The notes under the pieces: generated by a model
Databases searched by the model: none
What the model saw: only the letters and a program-made list of their open reading frames with translations
What the model was told of the DNA's origin: nothing
Translations under genes and position numbers: made by a program
NCBI GenBank assembly: GCA_022773825.1
Contig: JALFOF010000057.1
Span: 1-37,097, forward strand
Reading direction: 5' to 3'
Origin: Prevotella sp.
GTDB taxonomy: Bacteria; Bacteroidota; Bacteroidia; Bacteroidales; Bacteroidaceae
DNA length: 37,097 bases
In this document: in pieces, positions 16,464 to 24,591 of the stretch
Layout: the number at the start of each line of letters is the position of its first letter
Position numbering within the stretch: the first letter of the stretch is position 1

Positions 16464-19040
16464 TTGAAAAGGAATTATACAGTGATAAAGATTGGGAGAT
16501 ATTTCATATTATTTGTATTCTGTCTGTTGGCGATAGCAGCCAAAGGGCAGATAAGGGGCGTTGTTATTGATGCGGAAACGGGTGACAGCATTCCTTTCGC
16601 CAGTGTGTCTTACAAGGGTAACCGCGTGTCGGCTGTCAGTGATGCCTACGGTGTTTACAAGATAAGCCGCCACGAGGGGTGGACGATTACCTTCTCTGCT
16701 GTGGGTTATAAGTCCAAGTCGCTGAAAGTATCAGCCGCTACTCCTGCCGTGCTGCGCGTCACATTGAAGCCCGAAGCCAAGTATCTCGACGAGGTAATGG
16801 TGAAGTCCAAGAGGTCAAAATATTCGCGGAAAGACAACCCCGCCGTAGAGTTGATGAAGCGAGTCATTGCCGCCAAGCGGCAGACCAAGCTGGAAAACAA
16901 GGACTATTACCAGTACCGCAACTACGAAAAGATTACCATTTCCCTCAACGACATCAGCAAGTCATCGCTCGACTCTGGCGTGTTTGCCCGTAAGCCGTGG
17001 CTTAAAAACCAGGTGGAAAAGAACCCCATGACGGGTAAGAACGTGCTACCGGTGATAGTAACAGAGAAGGTTTTCCGCAAGTTCTACCGCAAAGACCCTG
17101 CCAAAGAGCGCATATACATCGATGCGGAGCAGTCGTATGGTGTCAACGAGCTTATCGAAACGGGCGACATCTTCTCCACCATGGCGCAGGAAGTGTTCAG
17201 CGAAGTCGATATATACGACGACCAAGTGCGCCTTCTGCAGTTCCCTTTCACATCGCCAATAGGCAAGCATGCCATAGGGTTTTATCGCTTCTACATCGTT
17301 GACACGCTGAAAGTGGATGCCGATTCCTGCATCCACGTTTCCTTCCTGCCCAACAATCAGCAGGATTTTGGCTTCCGTGGCGACCTTTATATATTGAAAG
17401 ACTCCACCCTTCATGTCAAGAAAGTCCACCTAAGCATACCCTCCCGCTCCGATGTCAACTTCGTAAAGAACATGTCTATCGATCAGGAATACCTCCGACT
17501 GCCATCTGGCGACTGGGTGTTGTCTGTCAACGATATGCTCGTTGAGCTGACGGTTGTGGGCAAATCGGGCAATTTCCTCGTGTCGAGAGTCTCGCGGCGC
17601 AACGATTACGACTTCGGGCCGATAGACCCGAAGATGTTCCGCGGCAAGGCAAAAGAGAAGCGCGACCCATATTCCGAGATGCGTAGTAAGGATTATTGGA
17701 CGGACAATCGCGAGATAGGACTTACCACAGGAGAGGAGGGAATGGACGATTTCCTCAAGGGAATAAAGAGCATCAAAGGCTTCGGGTGGCTCATAACGGG
17801 CATGAAAGCCGTGATGGAAAACTTCGTGGAGACATCAAAAGCCGGCTCGCCAAGTAAGGTGGATATCGGTCCTATCAACTCCACGGTGTCATCAAACGAC
17901 ATTGATGGTTTCAGAATGAGGATGGCAGCGCAGACTACTGCCAATCTTAATCCCCACCTCTTCGTCAAAGGTTACGCCTCACACGGATTCAAAACGAAGA
18001 ACAGCTACTACGGCGGCACGGTGACATACTCGTTCAACAAGAAGGCGTACACGCCCGACGAGTACCCCAAGCGTAACATCATCGTGTCATCGTCATACGA
18101 CATCTGCTCCCCCTCAGACAAGTTTATGAATGTCGATAAGGATAATGTCTTCGCCTCATTGCGATGGAGCAAGGTGGAGAAGATGGCATTCTATCACCGA
18201 CAGACCATCGACTTTGAGCGCGAGGAAGACTGGGGCTTCGGCATATTCGGTGGCTTGAAGTTCGAGAGTAACAGGGCCGTGGGCGATTGGAAGTTTGAGA
18301 GGCTCGACGCACCGCTCGCCCCCGGCGACCAGGGAAAGTTCAGAATTTCCGAGGCATACCTGCAACTCGTATATTCACCGGGCCAGTCTTACGTCAACTC
18401 CAAGCAGCGTCGCTACCCCACGAACCTCGATTCGCCGGTGTTCAAGCTAAAGCACACCATCGGCATGAAGGGCTTTATGGGCGGACAGTACGACTACCAC
18501 GTGACGGAAGCAAGCATCTACAAGCGCATCTGGCTTAACAGCTGGGGCAAGATAGACTGCTACTTCAAGGGTGGAATGCAGTGGAGCCAAGTGCCGTTCC
18601 CTATGCTCATAGCTCCTGCCGCCAACCTCTCTTATATATGGCAGCCAGAGACTTTCGAGCTTATCAACAACATGGAGTTCCTTAACGACAAGTATGTGTC
18701 GCTCACGATGGAATGGAACGCCAACGGCAAGCTGTTCAACCGCATACCACTCATCAAGGCCCTGCAGTGGCGCGAGCTGATAGGTTTCAACATCCTCTAC
18801 GGCGGATTGTCAGACAGGAACAACCCCGCGGTGGCAGCCAATGCGGGCAGTGGCCGGCTGATGACGTTCCCGGACGGATGCTATGTCATGGACCCCAAGA
18901 ACCCGTATATGGAGTTCCGCCTCGGCGTGCAGAACATCTTTAAGCTCCTTTCCGTGGAATATGTGCGCCGACTGACGTACCTTAACCTGCCCACGGCAAC
19001 CAAGCACAGCGTGAGGTTCGGCTTCAAACTGACGTTCTAA
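16464..19040 (+). CDS. DUF5686 outer-membrane protein with carboxypeptidase-regulatory-like domain
   Basis: An 858-residue protein with an N-terminal signal peptide (FILFVFCLLAIAAKG), a carboxypeptidase-regulatory-like beta domain (about 30-110, IRGVVIDAETGDSIPFASV), then a long DUF5686 region and a beta-strand-rich end finishing HSVRFGFKLTF, typical of an outer-membrane barrel. Such proteins are common in Bacteroidetes; their substrate is unknown. No ATG is available: the start is TTG 16464 or GTG 16482, both giving a good signal peptide. It stands alone, with a strong terminator at 19065-19108. Confidence 0.85.
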   Translation: MKRNYTVIKIGRYFILFVFCLLAIAAKGQIRGVVIDAETGDSIPFASVSYKGNRVSAVSDAYGVYKISRHEGWTITFSAVGYKSKSLKVSAATPAVLRVTLKPEAKYLDEVMVKSKRSKYSRKDNPAVELMKRVIAAKRQTKLENKDYYQYRNYEKITISLNDISKSSLDSGVFARKPWLKNQVEKNPMTGKNVLPVIVTEKVFRKFYRKDPAKERIYIDAEQSYGVNELIETGDIFSTMAQEVFSEVDIYDDQVRLLQFPFTSPIGKHAIGFYRFYIVDTLKVDADSCIHVSFLPNNQQDFGFRGDLYILKDSTLHVKKVHLSIPSRSDVNFVKNMSIDQEYLRLPSGDWVLSVNDMLVELTVVGKSGNFLVSRVSRRNDYDFGPIDPKMFRGKAKEKRDPYSEMRSKDYWTDNREIGLTTGEEGMDDFLKGIKSIKGFGWLITGMKAVMENFVETSKAGSPSKVDIGPINSTVSSNDIDGFRMRMAAQTTANLNPHLFVKGYASHGFKTKNSYYGGTVTYSFNKKAYTPDEYPKRNIIVSSSYDICSPSDKFMNVDKDNVFASLRWSKVEKMAFYHRQTIDFEREEDWGFGIFGGLKFESNRAVGDWKFERLDAPLAPGDQGKFRISEAYLQLVYSPGQSYVNSKQRRYPTNLDSPVFKLKHTIGMKGFMGGQYDYHVTEASIYKRIWLNSWGKIDCYFKGGMQWSQVPFPMLIAPAANLSYIWQPETFELINNMEFLNDKYVSLTMEWNANGKLFNRIPLIKALQWRELIGFNILYGGLSDRNNPAVAANAGSGRLMTFPDGCYVMDPKNPYMEFRLGVQNIFKLLSVEYVRRLTYLNLPTATKHSVRFGFKLTF

Positions 19041-19064
19041 ACCACAATATCGCAACCAATATAC

Positions 19065-19108
19065 AGCCAGCGGCAACATGGATTTCCCGTGTTGCCGCTG
19101 GCTTTTTT
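19065..19108 (+). terminator. intrinsic terminator after the DUF5686 gene
   Basis: AGCCAGCGGCAACA (19065-19078) pairs perfectly with TGTTGCCGCTGGCT (19090-19103), and six T follow from 19103. Confidence 0.9.
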
Positions 19109-19143
19109 GTTGTCTGTCGCAACGGAGGCAAAGTGACGGCTCG

Positions 19144-19206
19144 GTAATCGCTATGCTTTTGCAATGTAATCGCTATGCTTTTACCGTGTAATCGCTATGC
19201 TTTTAT
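19144..19206. repeat. 22-bp-period palindromic repeat cluster 3
   Basis: Three units GTAATCGCTATGCTTTT(GC/AC/AT) at 19144-19162, 19166-19184 and 19188-19206 are separated by aat and cgt. They are in the reverse orientation relative to cluster 4. The cluster lies between the convergent DUF5686 and response-regulator genes. Confidence 0.9.
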
Positions 19207-19241
19207 TTTTTGCCTCCTTCGTGTCCCTGCCGCTATATGTG

Positions 19242-19952
19242 TCAAGACACTGTGTGGCTGGCTATGAACTGCGTCACAGCATCCTTGTAAGTGTCAGAAA
19301 TGGGGATAAAGGTATCGCCAATGACGACGCGGAGCCGGTCTATCGCCTCTACCCGTTTCAGGTTCACTATGTACGAGCGGTGCACGCGCATGAAGTCCTG
19401 TTGCGGCAGATAGTCTTCGAGGGCCTTCATGTTCATCAGGCAGTTGACACTCTTCTGCGGTGCTGCCAGACGTATCTTCACGTAGTCTTTCAGCCCCTCT
19501 ATGTAGAGAATGTCGTCGATTAGTATGCGTATGAGCTTGTATTCGCTCTTCACGTAGAAGAAGCGTTCCTCGCTCTTGACACTCTTCTGCGTACTCCTCG
19601 TCTCCAGCATTTGCAGCGCTTTGTTGGCGGAATGTAGGAAAGCGTCGTAGGCTATCGGCTTCAGCAGGTAGTCGATGGCGTTGACTTTGTAGCTCTCCAC
19701 GGCGTACCTGTCAAACGCTGTGGTGAATACTATCATCGTTTTCGGCGAGAGTATGGTGGCAAACTCCAGCCCTGATAGTTCCGGCATTTGGATGTCGAGG
19801 AACAAAAGGTCAACGGGTGTGGTGCGGATGACCTTCATTGCCTCGATGGCACTGTTGTATGTGCCTACAAGCTCAAGGAAAGTGGTCTTTTGTGCATACG
19901 AAGCGAGGAGCTCGGCTGCAAGGGGTTCGTCGTCAATAATTGCGCAAGTCAT
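19242..19952 (-). CDS. LytTR-family response regulator
   Basis: This 236-residue protein has a receiver domain (about 1-120) with acidic residues DDE at 7-9 and phospho-acceptor Asp53 in LLFLDIQMP, then a LytTR DNA-binding domain (about 140-236) with ILYIEGLKDYVKI and FMRVHRSYIVNL. It should be phosphorylated by the kinase encoded just upstream and regulate nearby genes. It is the last gene of the efflux operon; the space between it and the kinase gene (210 bp) is filled by an 8-bp repeat array. Confidence 0.94.
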   Translation of the reverse strand: MTCAIIDDEPLAAELLASYAQKTTFLELVGTYNSAIEAMKVIRTTPVDLLFLDIQMPELSGLEFATILSPKTMIVFTTAFDRYAVESYKVNAIDYLLKPIAYDAFLHSANKALQMLETRSTQKSVKSEERFFYVKSEYKLIRILIDDILYIEGLKDYVKIRLAAPQKSVNCLMNMKALEDYLPQQDFMRVHRSYIVNLKRVEAIDRLRVVIGDTFIPISDTYKDAVTQFIASHTVS

Positions 19953-19960
19953 GAGTGTAG

Positions 19961-20160
19961 TTGTTTAGTCGTTTAGTCGTTTGGTTGTTTAGTCGTTTAG
20001 TGGTTTGGTTGTTTGGTGGTTTAGTTCTTGCTTTGCCGCTCGACCTATGGTCGCTTGCCTTGGGCAAGAAGCGTCACTGCGTGCCGAGCGGTTTGGTGGT
20101 TTAGTTGTTTGGTGGTTTGGTTGTTTAGTTGTTTGGTGGTTTAGTTGTTTAGTGGTTTGT
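19961..20160. repeat. 8-bp tandem repeat arrays (TNGTTTRG) around a structured insert
   Basis: Eight units (19961-20024) and nine units (20089-20160) of T(T/C/G)GTTT(A/G)G run in register, separated by a 64-bp piece. That piece begins and ends with complementary CCGCTCG (20036-20042) and CGAGCGG (20085-20091) and contains CGACC/GGTCG and CTTGCC/GGCAAG stems. The array begins 8 bp from the regulator start codon and ends 2 bp before the kinase stop codon. There is no open frame. Confidence 0.9.
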
Positions 20161-20162
20161 TG

Positions 20163-21254
20163 TTAAGTGTTAGAGCGGAGGATGGTGAGTTTTGAGTGAT
20201 ATAAGCCGTCTTTCTCCACGCCTTTTGTCCATTCGTAACGTCCTGGGTATATGGCTTCAAGGCGTTGGCGCACCAGCTGCAGGCCTATACCGTGGCCAGA
20301 GCGGTCAGATGACGTCTTGGGGTTGTTGGAGTTGAGGATATCGCAGGTGATGCTACCTGTGTCCTCATGTAGCGAAATGCTTATCAAGCACGGCTCGGAG
20401 CCTGACACCCCGTGCTTGAAAGCGTTCTCCACAAGCGATATGAAGAGCAGCGGGGCGACCATAGTCTGCGAGCCTTCCGCTACGTCTATGTGGGTTTCTA
20501 TCTTTATGTTCGATGCCAGTCGCAGCTTCATGAGGTCTATGTACGAGACAATGAAGTCGGCTTCGGAACGGAGTGTCACCATCTCCGACTGGTTGTCGTA
20601 CAGCGTATGGCGCAGCAGCTTTGACAGTTGCAGCACCGCGCTCTGAGTTCTCTCCGTGCTGATGGCGGCAAGGGCGTAGATGTTGTTGAGCGTATTGAGC
20701 AGGAAGTGCGGAGATATTTGGTTGCGAAGCCCTTTCAACTCAGCCTTCTGCCGTGCCACCTCGGCTTCTTTCTGCTGTCTCTCAAGGTTGTTTATGTGCT
20801 CGCTGGAGCGCATGGCGTATGCCACAAAGATGGCGAAGATGATGTTCAGAGCGTCAAAGATGGTAGCGGAAATCTGGAAACTCCTGCCGTCTCTATTCTT
20901 TGGTCTGCCGTCCTTGTTCTTCCAGCCATACCCTTCTTGCCTCTTCTCCGTCAGTTCCGTCTGCTCCTTCACCTTGTGATACCTTGAAAACTCCACCCTG
21001 TGCAGTCCGCAGAGGAGTGTGCAGCATAACAGCACAATGACGATGTTGGACGGTAACAGGTTGGACTTACCGTTCTTCCTGATAGCCCGTGGTATGAGCT
21101 TGTAGTAGTTTATGCAGAAGACTATGACCATCATCAGCGGCACGGCGCACCTCATTAGGTACATCTCCACTGACATCTCCTCCCTCGGTCTGATGAACAT
21201 CAGAGGGAGAAGTAGTACAAGTGCTAAACAGCCTATTAGGATTTTCTTGTTCAT
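20163..21254 (-). CDS. LytS/YehU-type sensor histidine kinase
   Basis: A 363-residue kinase with an N-terminal membrane region of about four helices (7-23, 38-52, 70-85, 130-148), a short linker and the His_kinase plus HATPase domains. The phospho-acceptor is His183 in QISPHFLLNTLN; N-box ENAFKHG is at 276-282 and the G-box GHGIGL at 320-325. Between helices 3 and 4 lies a polar segment (about 85-130) rich in Lys/Arg/Gly, probably the exposed part that senses the signal. It is cotranscribed with the MacAB-TolC-like genes and the regulator. Confidence 0.93.
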   Translation of the reverse strand: MNKKILIGCLALVLLLPLMFIRPREEMSVEMYLMRCAVPLMMVIVFCINYYKLIPRAIRKNGKSNLLPSNIVIVLLCCTLLCGLHRVEFSRYHKVKEQTELTEKRQEGYGWKNKDGRPKNRDGRSFQISATIFDALNIIFAIFVAYAMRSSEHINNLERQQKEAEVARQKAELKGLRNQISPHFLLNTLNNIYALAAISTERTQSAVLQLSKLLRHTLYDNQSEMVTLRSEADFIVSYIDLMKLRLASNIKIETHIDVAEGSQTMVAPLLFISLVENAFKHGVSGSEPCLISISLHEDTGSITCDILNSNNPKTSSDRSGHGIGLQLVRQRLEAIYPGRYEWTKGVEKDGLYHSKLTILRSNT

Positions 21255-21258
21255 GGCG

Positions 21259-21374
21259 TTTGGTTGTTTAGTGGTTTAGTTGTTTGGTTGTTTAGTGGTT
21301 TGATAGTTTTGGTAGTTTGTATATATGTTACATTCAACTAAACAACCAAACAACTAAACCACTAAACAACCAAA
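21259..21374. repeat. perfect 38-bp inverted repeat built from TNGTTTRG units
   Basis: Arms 21259-21296 and 21337-21374 are exact reverse complements of 38 bp separated by a 40-bp loop. Each arm consists of 8-bp TNGTTTRG units. The structure fills the gap between the permease stop codon (1 bp away) and the kinase start codon, and would fold into a very stable hairpin in RNA from either strand. Confidence 0.95.
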
Positions 21375-21375
21375 T

Positions 21376-22596
21376 TTACTCATACCTTATCGCCTCTATC
21401 GGGTCCATCCGCGCTGCTTTGCGGGCGGGGAAGTAGCCGAAACCGATGCCGATGATGGTGCAAACGATGAACGAAACCACTATGCTCCACATCGGTACTG
21501 AGGTAGGTAATTTGAAGAAGACGTTGGCACCAGTCGCCAATCCTATGCCGAGCAGTATGCCGATGGCACCACCCGTGACGGAGATGATGATGGATTCTAT
21601 GAGGAACTGGTTGCTGATGTCTATGCCCCTTGCGCCTACTGCCATGCGCAGGCCTATCTCCTTGGTGCGCTCCGTCACGCTGACAAGCATGATGTTCATT
21701 ATGCCTATGCCTGCCACGAGCAGGGAAAAGGCGGCTGCCACCACGAGGATTATTGTCACAGTGTCCATTGTTGACGACATCGTCTCCATCATTTCCTGCT
21801 GCGAGCGTATGGTGAAGTCATCGTCGGCCTCATCTTTTAGCTTGTGTTGGCGGCGCAGTATGGTTGTCAGTTCACTGATAGCGTCGTCCGTCATCTCCTC
21901 CGACAGCGCCGAACAGTTGATGCTTGACAGGTACGTCTGTGCCGTAAGACGCTTCATTACCGTAGTGTATGGCGCGATGATGAGGTTGTCTTGGTCCATT
22001 CCGAAGCTGTTGTAACCCTTGCTTTTCAGCACTCCGATGATGCGGAAGGGTATGCTCTTGAAGCGTATCGTCCTGCCCACGGGGTCCTGCCCATTAGGGA
22101 ACAGCTCGTCAACGACGGTCTTTCCCACCAGGCACACCTTGGCACTCTTCTTCACATCCTCATCGGTGAACACGCCACCGCTTGTCACTTCCCACTGCTT
22201 TATGGCGAGATACTCCGCCGTTTCGCCGTACATGCTGGTTGATGTGTTGTTGTTGCCGTTGATACACTGCCCGCTTGACGTTACCTCGGGTGAGATATGG
22301 GTTATGTATTTCGCCTCTTCCTGTATCTTTTGGTAGTCCTCCACCTTCAGCGTCTGCATGCTCGAGGGGTCTTGGCGGATACCTCCCCTCATGTCAGCGC
22401 CAGGTCTTATCATTATGATATTGGTGCCCATCTGCGAGAGGTTCTCCCTGATGGACTCCTTGGAGCCCTGGCCTATCGCCATCATCACTATGACAGCGGC
22501 GACACCGATGATGATGCCGAGCATGGAAAGGAATGACCGGAACTTGTTGCTCGCTATTGCCTTGATGGCAACTTTCATTAAGTTTATGAAATTCAT
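21376..22596 (-). CDS. MacB-like ABC transporter permease
   Basis: A 406-residue protein with a first membrane helix near the N-terminus (ALKAIASNKFRSFLSMLGIIIGVAAVI region), a large periplasmic MacB-PCD domain (about 55-270) and a C-terminal FtsX domain of three helices ending in PARKAARMDPIEAIRYE. The ATG at 22596 is preferred; a start at 22620 would overlap the ATPase stop. It is the membrane part of a type VII ABC exporter acting with the ATPase, MacA and TolC. The substrate is unknown. Confidence 0.92.
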   Translation of the reverse strand: MNFINLMKVAIKAIASNKFRSFLSMLGIIIGVAAVIVMMAIGQGSKESIRENLSQMGTNIIMIRPGADMRGGIRQDPSSMQTLKVEDYQKIQEEAKYITHISPEVTSSGQCINGNNNTSTSMYGETAEYLAIKQWEVTSGGVFTDEDVKKSAKVCLVGKTVVDELFPNGQDPVGRTIRFKSIPFRIIGVLKSKGYNSFGMDQDNLIIAPYTTVMKRLTAQTYLSSINCSALSEEMTDDAISELTTILRRQHKLKDEADDDFTIRSQQEMMETMSSTMDTVTIILVVAAAFSLLVAGIGIMNIMLVSVTERTKEIGLRMAVGARGIDISNQFLIESIIISVTGGAIGILLGIGLATGANVFFKLPTSVPMWSIVVSFIVCTIIGIGFGYFPARKAARMDPIEAIRYE

Positions 22597-22612
22597 TGTG
22601 CTCCTTTGTTTT

Positions 22613-23389
22613 TTAATCATCCTGCGGTGCCGGCAGTGCGGCGAGTGCCTCTGCCGCCGACAGGATGTTGTTGTTCTCCACATCCTCGCGTATCTTGCCG
22701 TCGCGCAGCATGATATTGCGCGAAGAGTACTGCGCTATCTCGGGGTTATGTGTCACGAATATGATTGTCCTCCCTTCCTTGTGAAGCTGTTGGAAGAGCA
22801 CAAGCATCTCGAAAGAAGTCCTTGTGTCGAGGTTACCCGTGGCCTCGTCGGCGAGAATTACGGCGGGATTGTTCACCAATGCGCGTGCTATCGCCACACG
22901 TTGCATCTGTCCTCCCGACATTTGGTTGGACTTATGGTCAAGCCGATTGGCGAGTCCTACCGCTTCCAGCGCCTTGATTGCCGCCTCCCTGCGCTGTGTA
23001 GCGCTGTATTCCGAGTTGTACATCAAGGGCAGTTCCACGTTTTCCACCGCGGTAGTTTTAGCGAGTAGGTTGTAGTTCTGGAAGACAAAGCCGATTTTTC
23101 TGTTGCGAAGCTTGGCGCGTTGGCTTTTAGACATCTTCCTTACCGACACTCCATCGAGGTAGTATTCGCCCGAGGTGGGGGTGTCGAGGCATCCCAGTTG
23201 GTTCAGAAGCGTTGATTTGCCAGAGCCTGATGTGCCCATTATCGTGACGAACTCTCCCTCATATATCTTGAACGAAACGCCCCGAAGCGCCTTCACCGTC
23301 TCCGCTCCGACCTTGAATTCACGGCGCACTTTGTCGAGTTCTATCACGACTTTGCGCTCTGTATTGCCGTTGTTTGCGTTTTTATCCAT
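22613..23389 (-). CDS. MacB/LolD-like ABC transporter ATPase
   Basis: A 258-residue ATPase that powers the adjacent permease. Walker [10 protein letters not shown] (52-60), Q-loop [12 protein letters not shown] signature [15 protein letters not shown] (157 onward) and Walker [13 protein letters not shown] (178-189) are all intact, with the H-loop THNPE after them. In most bacteria MacB is a single fused polypeptide; here, as often in Bacteroidetes, ATPase and permease are separate genes 16 bp apart. It ends with an Ala/Asp-rich tail. Confidence 0.94.
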   Translation of the reverse strand: MDKNANNGNTERKVVIELDKVRREFKVGAETVKALRGVSFKIYEGEFVTIMGTSGSGKSTLLNQLGCLDTPTSGEYYLDGVSVRKMSKSQRAKLRNRKIGFVFQNYNLLAKTTAVENVELPLMYNSEYSATQRREAAIKALEAVGLANRLDHKSNQMSGGQMQRVAIARALVNNPAVILADEATGNLDTRTSFEMLVLFQQLHKEGRTIIFVTHNPEIAQYSSRNIMLRDGKIREDVENNNILSAAEALAALPAPQDD

Positions 23390-23406
23390 AGCCGTTATGT
23401 GTTGGG

Positions 23407-24585
23407 TTAGTTCTTCTTGTCCTTCTTGCTTGATGGCGGTTTAGGCATGAAGGGGTTGTCATTGACGGCTTTTCCCTCCTCGTTACCGCTGTTTGCCATG
23501 CTGAAGTCGGTCACAATCTTCTGTCCTGCCTTCACGCCAGCCTTTATTTCCGTCATTATACCGTTGCTTATTCCTGTGGTGACGGGTATCGCCTTGAACA
23601 CGTTGTCTTGCAGAACCCACACCTTGGTCTTTCCTTCGCAGTCCTGTATGCTTTGCTCCTTCGTTAGCATTTTCTCGTTAGGAGTGAACTGCAGCGCCTT
23701 TGTCGGCACGCTCAGCACGTCTTTTGCCTCTTTTGTGTATATGGTAACGTTGGCTGTCAGGCCCGGTTTTAGCTTGAGGTCATTGTTCTCTGCTGATATC
23801 ACCACCTCGTATGTCACCACGTTGCTCTCCGTGGTAGCCTCCTGCCTTACCTGCGTCACGATGCCGGTGAAGGTGTCATCGGGGAATGCGTCCACGGTGA
23901 ACTCCACGCGGGCGCCATCGTGCACGTCGCCGATGTCTGCCTCGTCAATGTCTGCTATCACCTGCATCTTTGTCAAGTCTTGCGCTATGGTGAAGAGTTC
24001 CGGTGTGTTGAACGATGCCGCCACCGTCTGTCCCTCTTCCACAGCCTTCGACAATACCACGCCGTCTATGGGCGAGGTGATGGTGGCATAGCCCAGATTG
24101 GTCTCCGCCTTCTTGACAGTCTCGTTGGCGGTGCGTACCGACTGCACTGCTTTTTCGTATGACAGGCGTGCGCTTTCATAGTCCGTGGCAGACACAAGGC
24201 CCTTGTTGAAGAGCGTCTTGTAGCGTTCATAGTTGGACTTTTCGTAAGCCAGCGTGCTTTGTGCGGAGGCAAGTTGTGCCTTGGTAGAAGCCAGTTCGCT
24301 GAGCAGGTTGGTCTTGTCGAGCTCGGCTATCACCTGTCCTTTCTTCACTATGCTGTTGTAGTCCACGTACAGTTTGTCCACAATGCCGCTGACCTGCGTA
24401 CCCACCGTGACGCTTGTCACTGGCTCCAGTGTGCCAGTCGCTGTCACGCTGGTGGCGATGTCTTTCTTTTCCACTACGGCGGTGCCATATATCACGCCGC
24501 CTTCCTTCTTGTCTCCTGTCAGCAACCATGCTGCTATGCCCACTGCGGCGGCAACAGCTACACCTATATATATATTCTTTTTCAT
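23407..24585 (-). CDS. MacA-like periplasmic adaptor (HlyD family)
   Basis: A 392-residue membrane-fusion protein with an N-terminal membrane anchor (IYIGVAVAAAVGIAAWLL), a lipoyl/barrel-sandwich half near GTLEPVTSVTVGTQVSG, a long coiled-coil hairpin (about 75-160), the returning half (LGYATITSPIDGVVLS) and beta-barrel and proximal domains up to about 360. The end is Lys-rich (KPPSSKKDKKN). It would connect the inner-membrane exporter with the TolC-like channel. It lies 17 bp before the ATPase gene. Confidence 0.95.
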   Translation of the reverse strand: MKKNIYIGVAVAAAVGIAAWLLTGDKKEGGVIYGTAVVEKKDIATSVTATGTLEPVTSVTVGTQVSGIVDKLYVDYNSIVKKGQVIAELDKTNLLSELASTKAQLASAQSTLAYEKSNYERYKTLFNKGLVSATDYESARLSYEKAVQSVRTANETVKKAETNLGYATITSPIDGVVLSKAVEEGQTVAASFNTPELFTIAQDLTKMQVIADIDEADIGDVHDGARVEFTVDAFPDDTFTGIVTQVRQEATTESNVVTYEVVISAENNDLKLKPGLTANVTIYTKEAKDVLSVPTKALQFTPNEKMLTKEQSIQDCEGKTKVWVLQDNVFKAIPVTTGISNGIMTEIKAGVKAGQKIVTDFSMANSGNEEGKAVNDNPFMPKPPSSKKDKKN

Positions 24586-24591
24586 TGTGAT

